Assembly: GCA_027494115.1 (NCBI GenBank)
Contig: JAOSJL010000001.1
Span: forward strand, 2,849,937-2,913,936
Direction of reading: 5' to 3'
Source: Acidimicrobiia bacterium
Lineage (GTDB): Bacteria > Actinomycetota > Acidimicrobiia > IMCC26256 > JAOSJL01
DNA: 64,000 bases
Positions 49,920 through 58,213 of this stretch are shown here, piece after piece. Position numbers and translations under genes: made by a program. How positions within the stretch are numbered: the stretch's first letter is position 1; each line of letters begins with the position of its first letter. The notes under the pieces are model-generated. The model saw only the letters and a program-made list of their open reading frames with translations, was not told the DNA's origin and ran no database searches.

Positions 49920-49964
49920 TGGCTTCTCTGGCTTCTCTGGCTTCTCCCGCGCCCGTGGCTTCTC
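49920..49964. repeat. 9-bp tandem repeat TGGCTTCTC in the leader of amidohydrolase 1
   Basis: Three perfect units (49920-49946), a nine-base divergent unit, then a fourth perfect unit (49956-49964). On the coding strand this is a purine-rich leader of GAGAAGCCA units just before the ribosome site. Confidence 0.75.
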
Positions 49965-49986
49965 TCGCGCTCGGTGTCGAGCATCT

Positions 49987-50006
49987 ACCTGACGCCCGTG
50001 TCAGGT
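49987..50006. promoter_or_regulatory. Operator ACCTGAC-N6-GTCAGGT (regulon site 2)
   Basis: ACCTGACGCCCGTGTCAGGT is a perfect palindrome of 7-bp arms around six bases. It lies immediately downstream of the promoter at 50010-50038, overlapping the expected start of transcription of amidohydrolase 1. The same motif recurs before two other genes of the island. Confidence 0.65.
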
Positions 50007-50009
50007 TCG

Positions 50010-50038
50010 ATAGTAGAGGTGACACCCTTCGGTGTCAA
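50010..50038 (-). promoter_or_regulatory. Sigma-70 type promoter of amidohydrolase 1
   Basis: On the minus strand: TTGACA (50038-50033), 17 b, TACTAT (50015-50010), a near-consensus promoter. A second symmetric element, TGACACC-N4-GGTGTCA (50020-50037), overlaps the -35 and spacer and may be another regulator site. Confidence 0.65.
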
Positions 50039-50131
50039 AGCCCAACTCGACGGGGCAGGCCGGGGACCGCGCTCCCTCATTTCCTCGGTCTTCGGTGCCC
50101 GATCGTCGGTGTTGGTTCAGGAACTGACCCC

Positions 50132-50149
50132 GTATCGGTGTGTCGATAC
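50132..50149 (+). promoter_or_regulatory. Inverted repeat GTATCG-N6-CGATAC before the enoyl-CoA hydratase
   Basis: Six-base arms around GTGTGT, 37 b before the ATG at 50187. It differs from the CTGAC-N6-GTCAG motif, so this divergent gene may answer to another regulator. Confidence 0.35.
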
Positions 50150-50186
50150 CGTGGGGCGACCACCGCCAAGCGAGCGTGGAGACCGA

Positions 50187-50975
50187 ATGAACACACCCTC
50201 CTTCACCGGACTACGGATCGAGTCCGCGCCGCACGATCCGGTCGCCGCCCTGGTGCTCGACCGGCCCGACAGCCTCAACGCGCTATCCCGGGCTCTGCTG
50301 ACCGACCTGGTGAGCGTTTGTCGGTGGATCGACGACCAACCTCACATCAAGGTGGTCGTCGTGCGCGGCGAGGGTCGTGCCTTCTCGGCCGGCTTCGATC
50401 TCGATGACTTCGCCAACCCTTCGGCCGAGATGTCGGTGCGCGACACTGCGGATCTCGGCCGGCTGGCGGCAGAGGCCCTCACCGACGTCCGGCCGCTCAC
50501 CATCGCCTCCATCCACGGCCACTGCGTGGGTGGAGGGCTGGTGCTCGCGGCGTCGTGCGATCTGCGGGTGGCGGCCGCCGACGCCACGTTCTCGATCCCG
50601 GAGGTCGACCTCGGCATCCCTCTCGCGTGGGGTGGTATCCCGCGTCTCGTCCGGGAGCTCGGCCCGGCCGTCACCAAGGAGCTGGTCCTGACCTGTCGAC
50701 CCTTCGATGCCGCCGAGGCCCATGCTGTGCACTTCGTGAACACCGTGGTGGCAGCGAACGACCTGGAACGCACCGTCACCGAGCTGGCGGCGCACCTGGC
50801 CGCCAAACCGGGGTTCGCTCTTCGGACCACCAAGCAACAGGTGAACGCCGTCACCGAGGAGATGGTCGGCACCGGGCGCAGCGCCGGCGACGCCGACACC
50901 CTGGCCGCCGCCGTGGCCGACCCCGAGTCGATCGCGGCAACCCGTCGCTACCTCGCCAGTCGCCGCCGGCGGTGA
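50187..50975 (+). CDS. Enoyl-CoA hydratase/isomerase family protein
   Basis: 262 residues. Crotonase motifs: LVLDRPDSLNALSRALLTDL, GEGRAFSAGFDLDDFANP (oxyanion-hole loop with the second backbone NH), IHGHCVGGGLVLAASCDLRV and FSIPEVDLGIPLAWGGIPRL. The usual catalytic Glu pair of hydratases is altered (Glu at PEVDLG is kept), so it may hydrate, isomerise or hydrolyse a CoA ester. Divergent from amidohydrolase 1. Part of the same catabolic island. Confidence 0.88.
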   Translation: MNTPSFTGLRIESAPHDPVAALVLDRPDSLNALSRALLTDLVSVCRWIDDQPHIKVVVVRGEGRAFSAGFDLDDFANPSAEMSVRDTADLGRLAAEALTDVRPLTIASIHGHCVGGGLVLAASCDLRVAAADATFSIPEVDLGIPLAWGGIPRLVRELGPAVTKELVLTCRPFDAAEAHAVHFVNTVVAANDLERTVTELAAHLAAKPGFALRTTKQQVNAVTEEMVGTGRSAGDADTLAAAVADPESIAATRRYLASRRRR

Positions 50976-51017
50976 TCCTGACCGGTCAGAATCCTGCGGA
51001 GCGCGCCCCAGGTTCCC

Positions 51018-51926
51018 CTATCCAGGCTTGGTGCTGTCGGCGGCCAGCTCCTCGAAGTAGCTGCGCAGGGTCGTCGCGCCCCGGGCTGGGCCGACACCGT
51101 CGACCTCGCCGGCGACGACGATGAACTCCGCGAGGTCGCCGAACTGCTTCGACAGGAGGCGAATGACGCGCACCATCCCGCCGGCGAGCCACAACGGGAC
51201 GGCGGTGATCTTGGCCGGCTTGCCCACCACGTCGAACGCGAGTTCCGCCGCCTCCCGCTGCGTCAGCACGTCGGGACCCCCCGCCTCCACGTCGAACTCG
51301 TTGCCTTCGGCCACGTCGACGCAGACCTGGGCGAGGTCACGGCCGTGGATCGGACTCACGCGGTTGTCTCCCGACCCCACGAGGAACACCCGACCCCACC
51401 TCGCCATTTTCAACAGTGCCCCCATGTCGGAGAAGTAGCCGCACGGGCGCACGATGCCGTACTCGAGTCCAGATGTGGCGAGCTCGGCGACCACCTTCTC
51501 GTGGGCCTTCGTGATCGCCAGGTTCGAGATCTCCGGTCCGTCGGCTCCCTGCATCGAGACGTAGACGAACTTCCGCACGCCGGTGGCAACGCAGAGCTCG
51601 ATGAGGGTGTGGTTGCACTGGTAGTCGACCTGCTCGAAGGTCAGCCGATCGCGTTGGCGGGAGATACCCACTGACGAGAAGACGATGTCTATCCCGTCCA
51701 TGAGCCCGTCGAGGGTCTCGGGTCGGGTGAGCTCGCCGACGAACACCTCGTCGACCTCGTCGGGCCCGATGCCAGGGGCGGTGAAGGGGCCGGGCTGAGC
51801 GAGGCGATCCTCGCTGCGGGTGAGCGCCCTGACCCAGTACCCACGTTCCTTGAACGCCTGCGTGACGAACTTGCCCAGATAACCAGTGGACCCCGCCACC
51901 AGAACCCTCGTCGTGGCGACGCTCAT
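51018..51926 (-). CDS. NmrA/SDR-type NAD(P)-binding protein
   Basis: 302 residues. The N-terminal GxxGxxG loop is VLVAGSTGYLGKFVTQAFKE. NmrA-like features: GIDIVFSSVGISRQ and ITKAHEKVVAELATSGLEYG, then IVRPCGYFSDMGALL. It lacks the YxxxK dyad in the usual position, so it is more likely a sensor, isomerase or atypical reductase than a classical SDR. Likely substrate is unknown. It is single and convergent with the enoyl-CoA hydratase. Confidence 0.82.
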   Translation of the reverse strand: MSVATTRVLVAGSTGYLGKFVTQAFKERGYWVRALTRSEDRLAQPGPFTAPGIGPDEVDEVFVGELTRPETLDGLMDGIDIVFSSVGISRQRDRLTFEQVDYQCNHTLIELCVATGVRKFVYVSMQGADGPEISNLAITKAHEKVVAELATSGLEYGIVRPCGYFSDMGALLKMARWGRVFLVGSGDNRVSPIHGRDLAQVCVDVAEGNEFDVEAGGPDVLTQREAAELAFDVVGKPAKITAVPLWLAGGMVRVIRLLSKQFGDLAEFIVVAGEVDGVGPARGATTLRSYFEELAADSTKPG

Positions 51927-52176
51927 TCGAGGACTCTAGGCGGGAAGGACCTGTCCGTCGGAGCGGGGAAGCTCACGTGTGCGTTGATGTCTGCTGTGAG
52001 ATCTACATCGTTCATGGCCGCTACGGGCTCGGTCAGGCCGCCGGCAGGTCGCTCCAGTCGATGGCGACTCGGTCAGCGACGTCAGGGTGGTCGCGAAGCC
52101 ACGTGCGGGGCACCGGAATCGGTCATCGTTCAGGTGAACCGGGCGGCCAGCGCGACGTACGCGGCTTCCTCGGGGC

Positions 52177-53217
52177 TCACCAGCGCGACCGTGACTCCTC
52201 GGCGAAGCCCTGGAGGGCCTCGACCTGGTGGATGGTGCCGGCGTCGTCGGTGACGTGGCCCTTCCAAGTGCCGAACACCTGGTGGACCTCCGAGAACAGC
52301 ACGACGGCGTTGGTCCTGCTGTGGCGGTCGTGGCGGGCGGCGAGGGTGAGATCGAGGCTGCCGTCGGGGTGGTGGACCCGCCAAGGCTCGAGGGGGCGGT
52401 CCCCGTCGTAGTCCCAGGTGAGCTCCTGGCCGATCTTGGTGACACGGCCGTCGATGATCACGCCGTTCTCGGTGAAGCCGGTGCCCTCGGTCCACATGGC
52501 TCCGAACTGCACGCCCACCACCGCCCCGGTGGTGCTGCGGCCGGCGCCGCCACCCCAGTTCCACCGGGTGGAGTACGGCCAGCGGCCTCGACCGACGTCG
52601 AGAACGCCCCAGGCCTCGCTGCCGCCTTCGTCGACCCCGATCCCTCGGCGCTCGCCGCCCACGGTCAGCGAACCCGAAGCGGGCCGGGCCTGGTGCTTGG
52701 ACGTGTACTGGAACCGACGATCGGACCAGGGGATGACGACGTTGACCGACTCGTGACCGGCAGGGAGCTCCACCCGCAGGCTGAGCCGACCGGGGCGGCC
52801 GTCCTTCTCGCTCCACGTGGCCTCGATGCTGGTGCCCTCGGGGTCGTCGACGATCTCGACGCTCGCGCCCTTGCCCCGATAGGTCAGCGGTGTGGCGCCG
52901 GGTCGGTCGGGTAGGGCGACGCCTCGCGCCAGCGGCAGCTCGATCGGCCTGCCACCCGTCTCCCCGGTAGCGAGGTCGCACCACCAGACGGTGGCCATGC
53001 CGAGGTAGTCGACGTCCGCGTAGGTGACGGCCGCGGTGAGGTCGCCGGCCAGGACGGCCCAGTAGTCCCAACGCTTCGTGCGCCCCCACGAGCCGCGCAG
53101 GTTCGCGGTGTGCAGCGGGGTGCGGGACCAGCCTCGGGCCTCTGGCGCGAGACGGCGTCCGTCGGGGGTGCAGAGGTCGACCGGCTCGGTGATCTCGCGT
53201 TCGTGGGTCGGTTCCAC
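52177..53217 (-). CDS. DUF2804 family protein
   Basis: 346 residues from GTG 53217, chosen because GGAGG is seven bases upstream; ATG 53271 is the alternative. The protein is beta-rich and has several Trp-containing motifs of the family: NLRGSWGRTKRWDYWAVLAG, WGVLDVGRGRWPYSTRWNWG, GVIIDGRVTKIGQELTWDYD and the end GTIHQVEALQGFAEESR. DUF2804 proteins resemble lipocalin/AttH-like carotenoid or lipid enzymes. No assigned function; a lipid-binding barrel is inferred. The 250 b between 51927 and 52176 contains no gene I can support. Confidence 0.82.
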   Translation of the reverse strand: MEPTHEREITEPVDLCTPDGRRLAPEARGWSRTPLHTANLRGSWGRTKRWDYWAVLAGDLTAAVTYADVDYLGMATVWWCDLATGETGGRPIELPLARGVALPDRPGATPLTYRGKGASVEIVDDPEGTSIEATWSEKDGRPGRLSLRVELPAGHESVNVVIPWSDRRFQYTSKHQARPASGSLTVGGERRGIGVDEGGSEAWGVLDVGRGRWPYSTRWNWGGGAGRSTTGAVVGVQFGAMWTEGTGFTENGVIIDGRVTKIGQELTWDYDGDRPLEPWRVHHPDGSLDLTLAARHDRHSRTNAVVLFSEVHQVFGTWKGHVTDDAGTIHQVEALQGFAEESRSRW

Positions 53218-53349
53218 CCGTGGTCCTCCGGGGTCGGGTCCATCGGGGCGTGGAAGCCGACCCGCGGACATGGCCCGGTCACGGTACCGGTCCTTGCGCG
53301 GGCGTACAGGCGGCGGTTGTACCTCAGAGGTGAGCGGTGAGTCGGCCGA

Positions 53350-53814
53350 TCACAGCTCGGCCTGGTCCAGTGCGGCGAGCACCTTCTCGGCGGCAGCACC
53401 GATGGCGTCGAGCTCGTCCGCGTCGATCTGGTCGATCACGAGGCGGCGGACGATCGCGACGTGGCGCGGCGCGGCCTCTTCGATCGCGCGGCGGCCGTCG
53501 TCGGTGAGAACGACGAACGCGCCGCGTCGGTCGGAGTCGCAGGCCTCTTTGGTGACGAGCCCCCGGTTCGCCATGCGGTTGACGTGGTGGGACAACCGGC
53601 TTCGCTCCCATCCGATCTCGTGCGCGAGCTCGAAGATCCGGAGCCGTCCGTCGGGCTGGTCGGTGAGCTTCACGAGGACGACGTAGTCCGACAGAGACAG
53701 GCCGGAGTCGACCGCGAGCTGACGGTTGAGTTCAGCGTCGAGGCGCATCTGCATGAACTGCAGGGACCGCCACGCTTTCGCTTGCCGTTCGTCGAGCCAC
53801 TCGGTGTCTGCCAT
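53350..53814 (-). CDS. MarR-family transcriptional regulator
   Basis: 154 residues. Winged-helix core: LSLSDYVVLVKLTDQPDGRL, HEIGWERSRLSHHVNRMANR (recognition helix) and RRGAFVVLTDDGRRAI (wing). A -10 TAGAAT ends six bases before the ATG, so the mRNA is probably leaderless. Divergent from yceI, with a shared operator at 53838-53870. It likely represses both itself and yceI and may respond to an aromatic acid or oxidant. Confidence 0.9.
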   Translation of the reverse strand: MADTEWLDERQAKAWRSLQFMQMRLDAELNRQLAVDSGLSLSDYVVLVKLTDQPDGRLRIFELAHEIGWERSRLSHHVNRMANRGLVTKEACDSDRRGAFVVLTDDGRRAIEEAAPRHVAIVRRLVIDQIDADELDAIGAAAEKVLAALDQAEL

Positions 53815-53820
53815 GGAGAG

Positions 53821-53849
53821 ATTCTACTTGCAAGAGCGTGACGTGTCAT
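53821..53849 (-). promoter_or_regulatory. marR-type promoter, leaderless
   Basis: On the minus strand ATGACA (53849-53844), 17 b, TAGAAT (53826-53821), then only six bases to the ATG at 53814. No ribosome site is present, consistent with a leaderless start. Confidence 0.6.
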
Positions 53850-53856
53850 CTAGTAT
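53828..53856 (+). promoter_or_regulatory. yceI promoter
   Basis: TTGCAA (53828-53833), 17 b, TAGTAT (53851-53856). It overlaps the divergent MarR promoter and the inverted repeat, so both cannot be occupied at once. Confidence 0.6.
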
Positions 53857-53870
53857 GAGTGATACGTCAC
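53838..53870. promoter_or_regulatory. Inverted repeat operator, MarR/yceI
   Basis: GTGACGTGTCA (53838-53848) and TGATACGTCAC (53860-53870) are 11-bp arms with one mismatch and an 11-bp centre. It covers the -10 of yceI and the -35 of the MarR gene, the expected position for autorepression. Confidence 0.55.
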
Positions 53871-53889
53871 CTACCTCTGAGGAGAACTC

Positions 53890-54453
53890 ATGTCCACCAC
53901 CGCACTTGCCAGCACCCTGACAGGGTCGTACGCGATCGATCCGACGCACAGTCGCATCGGCTTCGTCGCCCGCCACGCGATGGTCACCAAGGTCCGGGGC
54001 TCGTTCAACGAGTTCGAGGGCTCCGGCCACTTCGACGCCGAGAACCCCACCGACTCGCACCTGCAGTTGACCATCCAGGCCGACAGCATCGACACCCGCA
54101 ACGCCGATCGTGACGCGCACCTGCGCAGCAACGACTTCTTCGACATGGAGACATACCCGCAGATCTCGTTCGTCTCCACGGGCGTCGAGGCCATCGACGA
54201 CGGCTACCGAGTGACCGGTGACCTCACCATCAAGGGAGTCACCAAGGCGGTCACCGTCGACTTCGAGTACACCGGCACCGCGGTCGACCCGTATGACAAC
54301 ACCCGGATCGGGTTCGAGGGCAGCACCACCGTCAACCGCAAGGACTGGGGCGTCAACTGGAACGCCGCCCTCGAGGCCGGCGGGGTGCTCGTCAGCGAGA
54401 AGGTCACCCTGGAGTTCGACGTCTCCGCCATCCGCACGAGCGACGCCACCTGA
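53890..54453 (+). CDS. yceI: YceI family lipocalin-like protein
   Basis: 187 residues with no signal peptide. Family motifs: YAIDPTHSRIGFVARHAMVT, VRGSFNEFEGSGHFDAENP, IQADSIDTRNADRDAHLRSN and FDMETYPQISFVST. YceI-like proteins bind isoprenoid or other hydrophobic molecules; the MarR neighbour suggests induction by a small aromatic or hydrophobic compound. GAGGAG lies seven bases upstream of the ATG. Confidence 0.93.
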   Translation: MSTTALASTLTGSYAIDPTHSRIGFVARHAMVTKVRGSFNEFEGSGHFDAENPTDSHLQLTIQADSIDTRNADRDAHLRSNDFFDMETYPQISFVSTGVEAIDDGYRVTGDLTIKGVTKAVTVDFEYTGTAVDPYDNTRIGFEGSTTVNRKDWGVNWNAALEAGGVLVSEKVTLEFDVSAIRTSDAT

Positions 54454-54493
54454 ACGGCCGGCGGAGACTCGACATGACCAGCTACGTGGTTGT

Positions 54494-54511
54494 CGGCGGG
54501 CGTACCCGCCG
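54494..54511. terminator. Bidirectional hairpin terminator
   Basis: CGGCGGG-CGTA-CCCGCCG, a perfect 7-bp stem, lies between the convergent yceI and amidohydrolase 2 genes. Confidence 0.6.
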
Positions 54512-54547
54512 GATTCGGTCTCACCTCACGGATTGTTCAACAGTGTC

Positions 54548-55834
54548 CTAGTCGCCCTGGCCGTGGATCCTCCCTGCAGCGAGATCACTGGCCCAGGTGC
54601 CCCGCTCGTCGAACCGCTTCGTCCGGCTGCGAATCGACGTGTCGACGTCGGTTGCCTCGGCTCGCAACGCCCCCACCGTGCAGCGTTCCTTGGGTCGATG
54701 TGCGAACGGGTCGTAGCGGAAATGACGCATCGCGTTCTGGTGGGTGATCTTGTTGACGTCGTCGTCGGAGACCCCGTCGAGCGACTTCGACAGTCGCTCG
54801 GGCGATGTCGGCCACGTGCAGTCGGAATGCGGGTAGTCGCACTCCCAGGTGATCGTGTCGAGGCCGACGTCGTCACGCATCTTGATCCCGATCGGGTCGT
54901 CGATGAAGCAGGTGATGATCCGCTCCTTGAAGACCTGACTGGGAAGCCGGTCGCCGAAGTCCTGGCCGGTCCACGCGTGATGGTGCTCGTACGTGTAGTC
55001 GATCCGGTCGAGGAGGTACGGGATCCAGCCGATGCCGCCCTCCACCAACGCGAACTTGAATGTGGAGAACTTCCGGAACACCGGTGACCAGATCAGGTCG
55101 GCGGCCGCCTTCACGATGTTCATCGGCTGGAGCGAGATGAGCACGTCCATCGGAGCGTCCTCGGCGGTGATGGCGAAGTCCGACGACGAGCCGATGTGCA
55201 TGTTGACGACCATCCCCTCGTCCTCACAGGCGGCCCAGAACGGGTCCCAGTGATCCGAGTGGAAGCTCGGATAGCCGAGCTTGGCCGGGTTCTCCGAGAA
55301 GCTCACCGAGTAACAACCCTTGCCGGCGAGGCGGTGGACCTCGTCGGCCATGAGCTCGGGATCCCAGATCGGGACCAGCCCGAGCGGGATGAACCGACCC
55401 GGATAGGCGCCGCACCAGTCCTCGATGTGCCAGTCGTTGTAGGCGCGCAACAATGTGAGCCCGAGGTCGTGGTCCTTGGTGTTGGCGAAGAGCTGGCCGC
55501 AGAACTGCGCGAACGACGGATAGCACAGCGACCCCAGCGTGCCGTTCGCATTCATGTCTCGCACCCGCTCGTGGATGTCGTAGCAGCCCGGCCGGATCTC
55601 GGCGAGCGCCGTGGGCTCGAGCCCGTACTCCTCGCGAGGGCGTCCGACGACCGCGTTCAGGCCCACGTTGGGGAGCTCGGTCCCCTGGTAGGACCAGACG
55701 TCGGTGTCGTCGTCCTTGTGGACCAGCTTCGGTGCCAGATCCTCGTACTTCTTCGGGAGACGGCCATCGAAGAGATTCGGTGGCTCGACCACGTGGTCAT
55801 CGACGCTGACCATGATCATGTCTTCGACGTTCAC
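54548..55834 (-). CDS. Amidohydrolase family 2 (ACMSD-like) protein 2
   Basis: 428 residues from GTG 55834 with AGGGGAG six bases upstream. Metal ligands: VSVDDHVVEPPNLF at the N-terminus, VVNMHIGSSSDFA in the centre and DTITWECDYPHSDCTW at the C-terminus. The middle part reads LAGKGCYSVSFSENPAKLGY and HSDHWDPFWAACEDEGM. Longer than protein 1 by about 44 residues. A CTGAC-N6-GTCAG operator and promoter lie at 55919-55949, as for amidohydrolase 1, so both are likely co-regulated. Confidence 0.87.
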   Translation of the reverse strand: MNVEDMIMVSVDDHVVEPPNLFDGRLPKKYEDLAPKLVHKDDDTDVWSYQGTELPNVGLNAVVGRPREEYGLEPTALAEIRPGCYDIHERVRDMNANGTLGSLCYPSFAQFCGQLFANTKDHDLGLTLLRAYNDWHIEDWCGAYPGRFIPLGLVPIWDPELMADEVHRLAGKGCYSVSFSENPAKLGYPSFHSDHWDPFWAACEDEGMVVNMHIGSSSDFAITAEDAPMDVLISLQPMNIVKAAADLIWSPVFRKFSTFKFALVEGGIGWIPYLLDRIDYTYEHHHAWTGQDFGDRLPSQVFKERIITCFIDDPIGIKMRDDVGLDTITWECDYPHSDCTWPTSPERLSKSLDGVSDDDVNKITHQNAMRHFRYDPFAHRPKERCTVGALRAEATDVDTSIRSRTKRFDERGTWASDLAAGRIHGQGD

Positions 55835-55918
55835 GACAAACTCCCCTCTCGCGGTCTCGACGGACGCTCGGGGATGAGAGTGGTGGCCGATCCGCGACCT
55901 CTTGGCTCGACGAGCGCG

Positions 55919-55947
55919 AGCATAGAGGAACCTGACACGCATGTCAG
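55919..55947 (-). promoter_or_regulatory. Promoter of amidohydrolase 2
   Basis: On the minus strand CTGACA (55947-55942), 17 b, TATGCT (55924-55919). The -35 is part of the operator palindrome. Confidence 0.55.
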
Positions 55948-55949
55948 CT
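55930..55949. promoter_or_regulatory. Operator ACCTGAC-N6-GTCAGCT (regulon site 3)
   Basis: CTGAC and GTCAG arms around ACGCAT, with flanks like site 2. It overlaps the -35 and spacer of the promoter. Confidence 0.6.
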
Positions 55950-56010
55950 GGTTTCTCCCGGGGCGCTCCGCCCACCCGACCACGCCAGGTACCGACGGCT
56001 CCTCGACCCG

Positions 56011-57296
56011 CTACCGATTGACCGAGCCGGTCGGCTCGCACCCACCGGGGCTCGCTCTCGTGGAGCGCCAGAGGAACGCGACGAGCAGGAGTACCGGCGC
56101 GACCCCGGATATCAGAAGGACCTGCACGCTCGATCCAGTGGCCAATTGGTAGCTGGCCGCCATCAAGGACCCTCGGCTCGCCACGATCGCCGTCAACGCG
56201 AGATCTCCGGACATCGCCAAGGTCGGAAGACCCCACATCAGGTACCACGGAAGTGTGTAGCTCGCGAACATCCCGAATACGGAGAGCGACGCCCCGGCGG
56301 AGAGCTCAGGAGCAGCATCGCGTCGACGCCTCCACGCAATGAGGACGACGACCATGGCGATAGCGATCGTCGCCACTGCCGTGATCGTCGTCGCGGGGAG
56401 GAAGCCGAGTTCGATGACGGGACGCCAGATCGAAGCCCGAGAGATCCGCCCGGCCGTGGCCGCCGAGGCATTCCCCAACGATCCCGGACAAATCAAACCA
56501 CCGGCAAGCACGGCCGCAATCGGACCCGTAGCCATGATGGCTGCGGAGCGCCATCGTCGCCGGGCAAGCAGCATCGCCACGAGAGGAACGACCAGGAACA
56601 CGGCAGGGCAGACAGCTTGATCAGTGCGGCGATTCCGCCCAGCGCCGCAGCCCGCCCCACGCGTCCGACGCCGAAAGCCACGACCGCTGCGAGGAGCAGC
56701 GCCGCGACAACCGCGTCGTTGTGGCCACCGTTGACGACGCTCACCCATATGAAGGGCTGGAGTGCCACCAGTACGAGCGTCGCGTGCCGACCGGCCCGTC
56801 GGAGCGTGGTGAGGCACCAGATGACCGAACCCGCCGCGAGCAGTTGGAAGCCCAACCTCATCACGAGCAGTGAGCCGCCCGCGACGCCGGTCACCGCGCT
56901 GCTGTACAGCGTGAACAGCGGCCCATATCCCGATGGGGTGTCTCGCCACCCGACAAGCGGATACACGATGTCGTTCGGGAACGAGGCGGGCACCGCCGAG
57001 TAGGGGTCAACGCCGTAGTGGGACACCATCCGGCCGTAGAACACGTAGGACCACAGGTCGTGCGAGCCGATCGGTGCACGAAGCACCGCCAGGACCGCGA
57101 GACCGATGACCGCCGGCCACAGAGCTCGCGGAGTGCGACCTGCAGTCCGTGCCGCCCGACAGGCTGCCAACGACGCCGCCAATCCGACAAGAGTGAACAC
57201 GGCCGCCAACGACCCGTCGAGACCGAAAGCAAGCGTGGCCGCGGTGGGCGCGGCGGCCACCAGAACGAGCGAGTTCGGGGCGTCGGGACGCATCAT
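56011..57296 (-). CDS. GT-C family mannosyltransferase-like membrane protein, one frame break
   Basis: About 428 residues with some ten helices. The first periplasmic loop holds HDLWSYVFYGRMVSHYGVDP and WRDTPSGYGPLFTLYSSAV, the pattern of MptA/B- and DUF2029-type polyprenol-phosphate-sugar transferases. The frame breaks by a missing base at about 56599-56606, joining IKLSALP to VFLVVPLVAMLLA. The second half has GFLPATTITAVATIAIA and SYTLPWYLMWGLPTLAMS. It would add a mannose or other sugar to a cell-envelope glycan. Start is ATG 57296 or 57293. Confidence 0.78.
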
Positions 57297-57569
57297 CCCA
57301 TCGTCCCGACGCGACAGCCCCGTACGAACCAGGTGTCGGTGAGACCGGAGTTCAGAACATCGGTCACGTCACCTCCCCGTGACGGTGTCTCAGAACGGTT
57401 CAGCGAATCGCGCGACACCATCTCGACGCTATTCGCAACCGCTCGTCGTCGAGTGACCGAAGCGGTGCGCCCGGCCTGCTCGTCGAGATCATCTTGGCGG
57501 TGGACTGACTCTTGCCAGGGAGTCCGGAGAGGACGATCATCGGGGAGCTTCGAACGCGGGAGGTTTGAG

Positions 57570-58161
57570 ATGTTCGTGCAGGTGATCGAGGACGGGTATC
57601 GGACGCGGACGCGCTGCGCCGACAGATGGACCGCTGGAATGCGGAGCTTCGACCAGGGGCGAACGGTCACCTCGGTTCCACGGGTGGTGTGGCTGACGAC
57701 GGGCGAGCGGTGCTCATCGCACGGTTCGAGTCGGCCGAGGCGGCGAAGGCGAACAGTGAGCGGCCCGAGCAGGGTGAATGGTGGGCCGAAACCGAGAAGT
57801 GCTTCGACGGCGGCGTTGATTTCGTGGACTCCGAAGAGGTCGACATCTGGCTCGGTGGCGGCTCCGACGACGCGGGCTTCGTCCAGATCATGAAGGGATC
57901 GAGCAACCGCGCCCGAGCGCGCGAGATGGACGAGGTGATGACGGGGAAGATGGCCGACTTCCGCCCCGACGTGCTCGGCGGGTATCGGGTGTGGACGGGC
58001 CCGGAGACCTATGTCGAGGTCGCCTACTTCAGTAGCCTCGAGGAAGCGCGTGCCGGCGAGAAGAAGGAGCCGCCCCCGAGATGGTGGCTGCGATGGGCAG
58101 CGTCGAGGAGGCATCGGCCGACGTCGAGTACCTGGATCTCACTGATCCCTGGTTGGCCTGA
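57570..58161 (+). CDS. Two-domain antibiotic-monooxygenase-like (A/B barrel) protein, two frame breaks
   Basis: About 197 residues from ATG 57570 with GGGAGG six bases upstream. Domain 1 begins MFVQVIEDGYR and, after a missing base near 57598-57606, continues QMDRWNAELRPGANGHLGST and GRAVLIARFESAEAAKANSE. Domain 2 repeats the same fold: GFVQIMKGSSNRARAREMDE, then FRPDVLGGYRVWTGPETYVE and VAYFSSLEEARAGEKKE. A missing C in the run at 58073-58077 shifts the end, EMVAAMGSVEEASADVEYLD and LTDPWLA. The internal duplication is typical of stress-response A/B barrels. Function unknown. Confidence 0.7.
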
Positions 58162-58190
58162 TCGCGGCTGTTCCGATCTGTCTGTCCCAC

Positions 58191-58206
58191 CGAGGCCGTA
58201 GCCTCG
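58191..58206 (+). terminator. Hairpin terminator
   Basis: CGAGGC-CGTA-GCCTCG, 30 b after the stop of the A/B-barrel gene. Confidence 0.4.
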
Positions 58207-58213
58207 CACCACC

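Noticed and set aside
51927..52176. A gene in the 250-b gap before DUF2804
   Set aside because: Frames here are antisense or low-complexity with no start signal.
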